Origin: Nymphaea colorata
Taxonomy: Eukaryota; Streptophyta; Magnoliopsida; Nymphaeales; Nymphaeaceae
Direction of reading: 5' to 3'
NCBI RefSeq assembly: GCF_008831285.2
Contig: NC_045144.1
Span: 11,201,672 to 11,265,671 of the forward strand
DNA: 64,000 nucleotides
The first letter of the stretch is position 1. The number at the start of each line of letters is the position of its first letter. Below, in pieces: positions 54,369-64,000 of this stretch. Under the pieces are notes generated by a model. That model was not told the DNA's origin. It searched no databases and worked only from the letters and a program-made list of their open reading frames with translations. A program made the translations under genes and the position numbers.

Positions 54369-57083
54369 ACTCTTTTGTATCTTGTATTTCTTGCTCGTTG
54401 TCACCAGTTAAAATGATGTCATCCACATATATCACCATACCTTGTGAGGACCTTTTAATAAACAATGAATGATCTAAAGGAGATCTATGAAACCTGAACT
54501 TGGATGCAACATCAGACAATTTTTGAAACTATGCTCTAGGACTCTGCTTTAAATCGTATATAGTCTTCTTTAATAAACATACATTGGTACACTCCTCCTG
54601 TTTCTCAAAACCTGGCGGTTGCTGCATATATACTACTTCAGATAAATCCCCATATAGAAAGGCATTTTTGACATCTAATTGGTATATATTCCATATATGA
54701 TAAACAGCAACAGATATAATTAGCCGTGTAGTACCCAAACATGCCATAGGGGAGAAAGTTTCAAAGAAATCAATATCATATGTCTGTGTGTACCCTTTTG
54801 CAACCAACCGTGCCTTGTATCGCTTAACTGTACCGTCAGAATTGTACTTGATAGTGAAGACCCATTTTGAGCCAACAATATTTTGAGCCGACAATATCTG
54901 CCTCAGATAGAGGTTCGACAAGATCCTAAGTATGGCGAGATATAAGAGAGTCCATCTCCTCCTTCATCGCTTGGCACCACTTAGAGTCCAAAAGAGCTTG
55001 TTCATGAGATATAGGAACTGAAGTAACTGACAAGGCATCAATAAACTTGCATATATGATTTCCCAAATAAGATGTACTAACAAATTTAAAAAGAGGATGA
55101 ATTGTACATTGTCTGCTCCTTTTACGTAGTGTAATAGGAAAATCATTAGGATGAGAAGCATCAGTGGAACACTCAAGCATATTATGTAAGTTAGAATTAC
55201 GTATCCTGAGAGAAAGACGGCGCAAGGTCATTAGATGATAGATTCCTTCTTAAATATATAAGAGGAGGGTCTTTAAACCGTGGAATGGAGGAATTGGGAC
55301 AAGTAGGAGGTGAAAGAAACGGAATGGACTCAAGTGGAATAGGAGGAATTGGAAGTGGAACAGAAGTGGGCATCTCAGACTGAGAATGTGAAGAGCTTGC
55401 AGCAAAGAACAGAGAAGACTAGTGGAAAGTTACATCAGCACTGACAAACTCTCGATTAGATATAGGATCTAAGCATCGATACTCTTTTTTTATTTCGAGA
55501 GTATCCCACAAAGACACACTTAGTTGCTTGTGCAGCCAGTTTATCTCAATTAGGTCCAAGTCGATGTACAAAGCCTGTGCATCCAAATACCCATGGAAGT
55601 AAAGAGAACAAGGCCTTATTTGGGTAAAGGATTTGAATTGGTATTTTGTTGTCTATTGAAGTATATGACATTATATTTACTAGGTAACATGTGGTTAAGA
55701 TTGCATTTCTCCAAAATTTGGCAGGCATATGAAAATGAATCATTATAGTGCGGGCTACATCTAACAAATATTAGTGTTTTCTTTCAACTACACCATTTTG
55801 TTGAGATGTGTGAGGGCATGTAAATTGTGGCACAATACCATGGGATTTGTAGAATTCAAGTAGGGAAGTAGATTTAAACTCGAGAGCATTGTCAGTGCGA
55901 ACAACCTTGACACAAGTATTAAATTGAGTTTTTATTTAATATGAAAGATTTCAAGATACAAGAAGCTTCAGATTTGTCTTTCATCAAAAACACCCAAGAA
56001 ACTCGAGAAAAATCATCAACAATGGATAGATAATAACAGGACGACAACCGACTCAGAACCCGACTAGGTCCCTATACATCAACATGAACTAAATCAAATA
56101 GACTTTGGCTAGACTGACTTTGACTCGAAGGAAAAGATGTACGACTATGCTTGCCTAATTGACAAGCTTCACACTCGATGGAGGTTGAAGAAGAAATCTG
56201 AGGACATAACTGCTGAAGTTTATGCAATGACGGATGACCAAGTCTAAGATGCCATTGGAATGCACTTGAAGATGAATCAACCAAAGAGACGCCTCTTTAA
56301 TGAATGTATCCAAGAAGTAGATTTCATCTCTCTCATGGCCTCCAACAATCTTCCTCCCAGTTGATAAGTCCTGAAATACACAAGTGCCAAGGTAAAAAAT
56401 AACTCGACAATTCATCTCTTTAGTAATTTTGCTTACAGATAATAGGTTCTTTCATAATTCAAGAGTATAAAGCACTTCATGAACATGTAAAGATGGAGAT
56501 AGGCGGACATCTCCATGTCCTTCCACCGGAGATAATCTTCCATTAGTTAATCTTACATACTGGGAGGGATAAAATTTCTGTAAGTTCGAAATACTATCAT
56601 CTCCACAAAAATGTTTAGACGCTCTAGAGTTAATTATCCAACAACCATTAGAGGGAGTTCTACCTGCAGAAAATGTTGAATCTGTGATAGCAGTAGAAGC
56701 CGATGATGGGGACAGTTCAACGTTTGATCGATGCTCCATAATTAATTCAAGTTCGGTCTCAGTTAACTTGAGAGAAGTGACATCTACCGAAGCAGCAGTG
56801 GGATTCACCTTGGGAACCAGACTAATGGACTATGAGTTTGAAGCTGGTATGGAGAAGGATGTCATAGTCGTGGACAAAGACTTGTTTGGTTTACCCACTT
56901 TGTTCCAGCACTTATCCTCTAAGTGACCAAGACGACCGCAATACGTGCATTGGAGTCTCCCACGCCCACCTAGGCCACGTCCTCATCCTCTACCACGAGA
57001 AAGGTATTGTACACTTCGTCCTCCTCCAAATGAGGTAAGTGCAGATGACTGTGAATTATTTGTAGAGGGAGGAAGGGTAACCG
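54369..57083 (-). mobile_element. Truncated Ty1/copia element copia-3
   Basis: The minus-strand copia body has lost its 3' part (late RT, RNase H, LTR) at a compound microsatellite. Its gag is cut at 57083 by the chromovirus 3' LTR. Its 5' LTR should lie beyond that chromovirus, right of the window. The protein text is closest to copia-1 (CTYCGRLGHLEDKCWNK against CTYCGKVGHLEDRCWDK). Confidence 0.88.
54369..57083 (-). pseudogene. copia-3 gag-pol remnant
   Basis: In minus-strand order: zinc knuckle CTYCGRLGHLEDKC near 56940; protease region GCWIINSRASKHFCGDD near 56630, where the catalytic D-S-G is N-S-R; a GAG-pre-integrase zinc motif WHLRLGHPSLHKLQQLCP ... CEACQLGKH (56072-56284); integrase pieces with ARTIMIHFHMPAKFW (55546-55767); RT IVGSKWVFTIKYNSDGTVKR, YQLDVKNAFLYGDLSEVVYM (54529-54921) and an intact VIYVDDIILTGDN (near 54415). 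After EQEIQDTKEY the frame enters the microsatellite. Many frameshifts and stops interrupt it. Beyond truncation, the protease site alone would abolish processing. Confidence 0.88.
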
Positions 57084-60031
57084 TGTCACACCCCAACCTT
57101 TTTGACTCTCAAACACAATTTTTTTTTAAACATAAAGCATTGAGGCATGACGACACAACGATTCAAAGAGGGAGCTATGCCATTCAAAACAATGGGGCAA
57201 ACTTTCATTTATATAACAATTTTGATTCATACAAAATCACATCTATGTGCATGACAAAAATGCCCCAAACCATATAATTGATGTCTAACAAAAACAAGAA
57301 ATCAATACAATCAAACCGAGATGCGCCGGCACTACAAAAGAAAACAAAAACCCAAAACCTCCTCAGTAGGATATGAGTGAAGCCATCTGCTCAGTCTGCT
57401 GCACCAGGTACACCAAAACCTGAAAAAAGAAACAATTGAAGGCTTAGCCTTCACAGTATGGCAACAAGCTATGAAAATACCAAACCCTCTCAGGTAAGGC
57501 TCAAATATGAGAACAAAGATCAAAACGATCTATCTTCATGTCGTGTCAGGGCACGACATGCAGAGACCACTCAAAGGCTACAATAACACAATCACATGCA
57601 AGGCATGCTTAAACATTTCATTTGCACTCATAAGCCCAACATTCACATGCACATCAATCCCATACATTCAATCATATACATTACATTTTCATTAACTTTA
57701 GCGAATTAACAGTTCCTGTGGGTGCAACACAGGCACGTGCACACCGCAGGTGGCCTACAGCCGAGAGACAACCCCCGTGGTGGCCCAGAACAGTATGGAT
57801 CCATTTTACCCGTTGCAGCGGTAGAGCACTCATCCATGGATGTGTGAATTCCAATGAGAGATACTCAGCCTTCGCTAGGACACCCAGGTTGGGAAGGCGG
57901 AAGAAGACGCTCCAAGCACAACACACAATAGAACCCTAGGGCCTTGCACCGCCTGCGCTCCGAACAGGCGAGACCAGTGGCAAAAGCGGGACGTCTCCCA
58001 ATACATAGCGACATCCCACTGGCCTCTCATCTCTTATTCATTCATTCTTATCATTATAATTACACATTCACAAGATGACTGACTAGCTCATGAGGTTGGT
58101 ACACTTCACGAATGCACCCACGCCTCCAATTGCCTCCACACAAGGTCTACACATAACATTAACAGTCATTGCTAGCCGTCATACAATACGGGTACAACTG
58201 CCCTCCAATTCATCCATTTGCATCATTGCCCACGGTAATGTGTATGCAACAAAATACAACATTCATATCAATTATCACATCAATCACATCTTTGAAAAAC
58301 TTAGCCAAACCACAGAGAGTAGTCTCGATCTGCGATTGGATCGTAGTTGTCTTATGCAGTTATCATTCTAGGATACTTTCTAATGCACAATTGGGGTTGA
58401 AGAGACACTCGACTCGATGCCCCACCTCATCTATCCTAAACAGTTATCAATTCTAGCATGCACATGCAAATGCTTCACATTTTCAAAACAAATTACTAAT
58501 AGCCATTCAAAACAATTCATGTCATATATCAAATCATGCGCATGCATACATCCATTTATTCACAAAACAATCAATCAATTCACATCACAATCCCTGGATC
58601 CCACGATCCTAGGAACACACATTCACACATTTGCCCCAGGCAGGGATTTGTCTGGAATGCCGCCATACCTGTGGCGCGCTCACAAAACTCTTCAAAATGC
58701 CTCGAACTTCGAATCTGGTAGCTCAAGGTCGACGGGACGTGCCCGGTGTACCTACAGACATAAACGAAAGATAAGATTTTTACTAATTAGCTTATCGATC
58801 CAAACAAATATAAAACAAAATCATTGAGGCGCATGTCATCGCGTCAAGAAGGTGTCGACGGGTAGTGTCGACCTACAAGCCCTCTAATAGTCCACTTCCC
58901 AACATCTTGCCATTGCTTGCTACTAAACGTCAAAACACAATGCTTCGATCGATCCATCCTTAATACATTCTTAAATGCTTCTATAGTTAAAGCGTCTTTC
59001 AAAAAAAAAAACACCCAATTTACATATTCTTCTCCAATTAACACCGCAATACGCCCGTTGACAAAAGCATGTGCCGCGTGCTCACTAAGACAGTTCTAAA
59101 TCTTCCCTACAACCTCGCAATCTCTACCATGCTTCCTTATTGCTTCGAAAATCAACACCTCAAGCTTAACCATCGCTTCTCCAACATAATTCTAAACTTT
59201 CCCCAAAAAGCCAAGTCGTTAACATGCCTCCCTAAACATCAAATTCTAACTTTTAGCATGCTCAAACAATAATTATACATGATCCAAAGGAAAATATACA
59301 ATAAAATAGGTGCAATTACTCCTTGCTCACCCCAAATTTAGTGTCCAAACTGCCGCAATGTTCTTGGCAGCCGCCTCAAGCGATCGAAACACCCCCAAAC
59401 GGCTAGAATCCCTCAATGCCACCACCACCAACGCCTTCACCCCGCTGCTATGTGGGGAAACAAATGTGTCCCCAAGCTGCACATTGACCAAAAAGCCCTA
59501 AACGAGTCAAAAATCGACCAAAGGGAGTTCAGACGGAGTGGAGAGATAGGCAGAGAGGGTAGGGCAGATAGAGAGGGGAGAGACGATCGGAGATAGAGGG
59601 TTCAGACGGTGAGGGAAGTGTCTGTGCAGGACAGAGGAGGAGAAGAAGGAAGAGGAAGGAGGAAAAAGCGAGGGAGAAGGGAGAAGGAGGCGAGAGAAGG
59701 AGGGGTACGAGAGCTCGAGCAGGGAGGAGAAGGACAACGTGCGTGGAAGGAGAGAGCGCTGCAAAGAGGGAAGAATGCGCAGGAGAGAAGGGGAGAGGCA
59801 GACAGAGACGGTGAGAGAGGGAGCTTACCCGCGTGCTGCTGCCGCTGCCGTCGCCGTCGCCGCTGCTCAACCCACCGCCCTATTCTTCTCTGAGTTGCGG
59901 TCGTGGCTGAGGGAGAAACACAGAGGGAAAACGAGGGAGAAGGGGACGGCATCGAGTTCCTTACGTGCATGGAGCTCGGGTCCGGGTCTGGACCCTGACC
60001 CGACTCGACCTACAAAAAGCCGAGTGTTACA
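57084..60031 (-). repeat. gypsy-B 3' LTR, 2948 bp
   Basis: The plus strand starts TGTCACACCCCAACC and ends CGAGTGTTACA, so the minus-strand LTR runs TGTAACACTCG to GGGGTGTGACA. The GA-rich part at 59520-59830 (plus strand) corresponds to the 5' quarter of the LTR, just after the start. A sense frame at 57681-57926 recurs in other copies. Confidence 0.92.
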
Positions 60032-60048
60032 TCCTACCCTCCTTAAAG
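60032..60048 (-). promoter_or_regulatory. gypsy-B polypurine tract
   Basis: The minus strand reads CTTTAAGGAGGGTAGGA immediately upstream of the LTR start. The solo LTRs in the window lack this, which separates 3' LTRs from solo ones. Confidence 0.85.
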
Positions 60049-60079
60049 AAAATTTCGTCCTCGAAATTTAGATCGTACC

Positions 60080-63000
60080 TCAATGCAAGAACAGATGTGG
60101 GTACTTCTTTCGCATATCCTCCTCAAGTTCCCATGTGCTTTTCTTCAACCCATGGTGTTGCCATTCCACTCTCACTAAAGGAATTCTCTTCGTGTGAAGC
60201 ACTTGCTCTCTTTGATCCACAATTCTAATAGCATTTTCTTTCATTGTCAAATCATCTTGCACCTGAATACCTTGAAAATCAATCACATGCCTAGGATCTG
60301 GTACGTATTTTCGAAGCATAGAAACATGAAAAACGTCATGAACATGACTCAAATTAGGTGGTAGTGCTAATTGGTATGCCACCACTCCAATCTTCTCTAA
60401 GATTTCAAAAGGTCCAATGAACCTCGGGCTCAACTTTTCCTTAACACCAAATTGAAAAACACCTTTAGTAGGTGAAATCTTCAAGAACACATGATGACCA
60501 ACCTCAAAAGTCAACTCTCTATGTCGAATGTCGGCATAGCTTTTCTGTCTACTCTATGCAGTCATCAACTTTTTCTTTATCAAATGCACTTGGTCGGTGT
60601 AGTGTTGCAATACTAAAGGGTTTTCGATCTTGCCATCACCCAATTTGGTCCAACAAGCGGGCGATTTGCACGGTCTTCCATACAAAGCCTCTAAAGGTGT
60701 CATCCCAATACTAGAGTGGTAATTGTTATTATATGCAAATTCTGCCAGTTTCACATGTTTATCTCATTCTCCTTTCCACTCTAAGACACATGCATGCAAC
60801 ATGTCCTCTAAGGTCTGAATGGTCCTCTCCGATTGCCCATCAGTTTGGGGATGGAATGCTGTGCTCAGCTTAAGCTTGGTACCCAATGCCCTTTGCAATT
60901 GCCCCCAAAACTTAGAGGTAAAACGTGGATCTCGATCCACGATGACAGACTTTGGCACTTCATGCAATCTCACTATCTCGCCAATATATAATTCTGTGAG
61001 ACTCTCCAAAGACTGACTGATTCTGATTGACAGAAAATGGGCAGACTTCGTAAGTCGATCAACAATCACCCATATGGCATCATGTTGTCTTCTGGTGGGA
61101 GGTAAACCAACTACAAAATCCATCGTAATGTCTTCTCATTTCCACACAGGGATATCAATTCTTTGCAACAAGCCTCCTGACCGTTGATGCTCTGCTTTGA
61201 CCCGCTGGCAAACTAAGCACTTTGCTACATATTCTACAATTTCACACTTCATTCCAGGCCACCAAAAATTCTTTCTCATATCCTGAAACATCTTTGCACT
61301 ACCCGGGTGAATAGAAAACTTAGATTTATGAGCTTTGTCAAGTAACTGTCGCTTCACCCCTTCATCTCTAGGGACCCACAATCTATGTTGAAACAGCAAG
61401 GAACCATCTTCATCTTGATGCCAAAAAGCATCCACCTTCTTACATTCTTCCACATTCTTAGCAAAATCAGGATCTTCCTTTTGCTTCAATACAAGCTCTT
61501 CCATCAAAGGATGTCGTATCACGGCACTCATCGTTGCTTTGTTCTCGACACAAAGGTAAGGTTGCCACGCTATCACATCTTGCAACAAATTCCAAGAACG
61601 AGTCAACATACTGCACATTGTTGCCTTAGCATGTTTGCTCAAGGCATCAGCCACCACATTCGCCTTGCCTAGATGATATGATATCGCAAAATCATAATCC
61701 TTTAAGTATTCAATCCATCTCCTTTGCCTCAGATTTATATCTTTTTGAGAGAATATATACTTCAATGACTTGTGATCTGTAAACACCTCAAATATTGCAC
61801 CATAGAGATAGTGCCTCCATATTTTCAATGCAAACACAATCGCTCCCAACTCCAAATCATGAGTGGGATAATGTTGCTCATGTACCTTCAACTGTCTTGC
61901 ACAACACGGCCATGTTGCATCAACACACAACCATAGCCAATTCCTGATGCATCAGTGTACACCACAAAACCAGAATGACCTGAGGTAAGCGTCAGAATAG
62001 GGGCAGTAGTAAGCTTGTCCTTCAGAGTTTGAAAACTCTTCTCACACTCTTCATTCTAAACAAACTTCACTCCTTTTCTCAATAGCTTAGTCATGAGCGT
62101 AGCTTTTTTCGAAAAGTCTTGTATGAACCTACGATAGTATCATGCCAATCCCAAAAAGCTTTTAACCTTAGTTACACTGCACGGCGTCCTCCAGTCCTGT
62201 ATAGCCGACACCTTAGTCAGGTCAACGGAAACTCCATCCTTCGAGATCACATGACCAAGGAAGTTTACGTTCTCTAGCCAAAATTCATATTTTGAGTATT
62301 TGGCATATAACTTATGCTTGCGCAAAAGACCCAACACACTTCTCAAGTGATCTCTATGTTCTGCCTCACTCTCTGAGTACACTAAAATATCATCAACAAA
62401 AACAATAACAAAACGATCCAGATAGTCTTGGAAAACCCGATTCATGAGGTCCATAAACGATGTGGGAGCATTAGTCAGCCCAAAAGGTATGACCCTGAAT
62501 TCATAATGTCCATATCTAGTTCGAAAAGCAGTCTTAACAACATCTTCCTCTCGTATCAAGAGTTGATTATAACCTGTCTTCAGATCGATCTTGGAGAATA
62601 CCTTTGCATTCTTGAGTTGATCAAACAAATCTTCAATTCTTGGAAGCGGATACTTATTCTTGATGGTGACTTGATTCAACATGCGGTAATCAATACACCA
62701 ACGCATTGTTCCATCCTTCTTCTTAACAAACAAGACAGGTGCTCCCTAAGGTGACACACTAGGTCGGATGAAACCATTGTCTAAGAGCTCTTGCAATTGC
62801 TTCTTCAATTCTTCTAACTCTGCTGGTGTCGTTCGGTATGGTGCCTTAGAGATAGGAGTTGTCCCTAGTGACAACTCTATCCTGAATTACACTTCTCGTG
62901 TTGGAGGCAAACTTGACAGTTCCTCAGGAAACACATCGGGGCACTCACTCACTACAGCAACATCCTGTAACCTCACCGGTTCGGTCTCATTGGTCAACAC

Positions 63001-64000
63001 ATTGACCAAGAAAGCAACACATCCATTTTCTATCAAATGTTTAGCTTTTAAAGCAAACACCATTATCTTGCCAGTTTGACTAGCCTTACGAGCATGGAAT
63101 TCCACAGATTGCATCTCATTAGTCAACAATCGTATCTGTTTCTTCCTGAAATCTATATTAGCATAATGTGCATATAACCAATCCATGGCCAAAATCACAT
63201 CGAACTCACTGAGACTCATGATCACCAACTGTGCAGGTAAGTGATGTTGATGGATCTCCATGTCCACATCGCATGCATAGGGCTAACGACTTTTAAAACA
63301 TACGACATCTTCCTAGCCGACACTTCTAGTGAAGTAGCAAATCGACTAGATATAAATGAATGAGTCGCCCCTGCATCAAACAACACTTTAGCAACATGAG
63401 AACCAATAAGTAAAGTACCTTCAACAAGGTTGTGTGCCTGAAGCTCCTCCACAGTAGTCGCATAGACACGTCCAGTCGTCTGTCGCGCGTTAGAAGGACC
63501 AGCCTCAGGCTTCTTCAACTCTCTTTCTTTCTTTAAGGGGCAATCCTTGATGAAGTGCCCCATCCCTCCACAGTGTAAGCAAGCTCTGATCTCTCGATAG
63601 CACGGTTTCCCGAGGTGCACACGTGAGTAAGTGGGGCACTTCGGTGAGGTCGAAGAGGCCACTGACCCCTGTGTGGTCTCACTACGGTTTGGCATGTTCC
63701 GCCTGAATGTTCTATCATCACGCCTCTCATAAGGCCTTGCCCTGCCTACAAAGTATAGGTGCTTGACCTGCGTTCACCCACCGTGTGATTGTTGGCCTGC
63801 CTTCCTGTGGTGATCCTTCTGTGTCCTTGCCCAGTCCTCTTCTATGCATCTTGCCATGGTGACCGCCTCGTCCAAGTCACGAGGTCTGCTTGTCAAGACC
63901 TTGCTTCGCAGTCCATCCCACAGCCCATGCACAAACTTGCTTGCTCTGGCCTCATCAGTAGTGTAGAGGTGCGGGCAATACACCTCCAAGTGTCGATATT
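60080..64000 (-). pseudogene. gypsy-B gag-pol polyprotein, inactivated
   Basis: From high to low coordinates: Gag (RASKFVHGLWDGLRSKVL, 63774-63989); zinc knuckle CLHCGGMGHFIKDC; protease VLFDAGATHSFISSRF with a frame change near 63270; RT 62140-62733 ([34 protein letters not shown]); RNase H ([14 protein letters not shown]); integrase HHCC ([15 protein letters not shown]) and core (MDFVVGLPPTRRQHD, STAFHPQTDGQSERT); integrase C-terminus RFIGPFEILEKIG; chromodomain-like end IPLVRVEWQHHGLKKSTWEL to KKYPHLF. Stops lie at 60554, 60764, 61136, 62056, 62140 and 62746. Four of the six replace Trp codons. One further frame change lies near 61920. Motifs are otherwise well kept, so the element is moderately young. 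Confidence 0.9.

Larger units (their letters stand above)
57084..64000 (-). mobile_element. Ty3/gypsy chromovirus gypsy-B, 3' part
   Basis: This element is read on the minus strand: 3' LTR 57084-60031, polypurine tract, then integrase with chromodomain-like tail, RNase H, RT, protease and gag in reverse coordinate order, running off the right edge. It is inserted in copia-3 gag. A ~3 kb LTR, a C-terminal chromodomain-like tail and gag-pol in one order fit the Tekay/Del type of chromovirus. Its LTR matches the five other LTR copies in the window. Confidence 0.92.

Noticed and set aside
59507-60071. Overlapping frames of 85-122 codons on both strands
   Set aside because: GA-rich part of the gypsy-B LTR; composition artefact.
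1-64000. CRISPR arrays, operons, rRNA or tRNA genes
   Set aside because: No regularly spaced identical repeats with unique spacers and no rRNA core motifs were seen. tRNA-like words were found only as primer-binding sites. The tRNA check by eye is not exhaustive.

Overview
The window looks like transposon-dense nuclear DNA of a flowering plant. It holds Ty1/copia and Ty3/gypsy polyproteins of plant type, copia primer-binding sites of initiator-Met-tRNA type, plant hAT transposons and plant-type exon fragments. No intact host gene is visible and nothing looks bacterial. The species cannot be told from the sequence.

Left third (1-18.9 kb). A copia element on the minus strand (1-2507) runs off the left edge and has inserted near the end of a ~3 kb LTR of a chromovirus-type gypsy family. 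That LTR (minus, 2508-4394 plus 7167-7743) also contains a second LTR of the same family in the opposite orientation (4395-7166). A decayed plus-strand gypsy element follows (about 7.7-12.8 kb), then a decayed minus-strand Tat/Ogre-like gypsy element (about 13.7-18.15 kb).

Middle nest (18.4-34.3 kb). A plant-mobile-domain-like pseudogene on the minus strand has its C-terminal part at about 18.44-18.93 kb and its N-terminal part at about 30.28-30.8 kb. Between them sits one plus-strand chromovirus LTR (18934-30275). That LTR is itself split by a minus-strand solo LTR of the same family (20985-24163) and by a full-length copia element with 283-bp LTRs (24924-29978). A small hAT-type MITE (30885-31081) and another plus-strand LTR (31346-34332) follow.

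Retroelement-poor stretch (34.3-54 kb). This part carries minus-strand exon-like remnants, a copia gag-protease remnant, and two related hAT elements with perfect 8-bp target duplications: a 686-bp deletion derivative (41447-42132) and a 2766-bp element with a decayed transposase (43698-46463). On the plus strand there is an exon resembling a peptidase-inhibitor I9 protein (48.1 kb) and a fragment of a viroplasmin/RNase H1 N-terminal-type domain (48.8 kb). Most of 49-54 kb is featureless.

Right end (54.1-64 kb). A long AT microsatellite and a TA/GA repeat border a truncated minus-strand copia element (to 57083). A chromovirus on the minus strand cuts that copia element: its 3' LTR is 57084-60031 and its pol and gag region runs from 60.08 kb off the right edge. 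This is the only window copy with both an LTR and its own coding region, so it identifies the family of the other LTRs.

The elements do not form a cooperating system. The layout is a record of successive insertions: genic and PMD remnants are oldest, then the degenerate gypsy elements, then the chromovirus LTRs, then copia-1, copia-2 and the inner LTRs.
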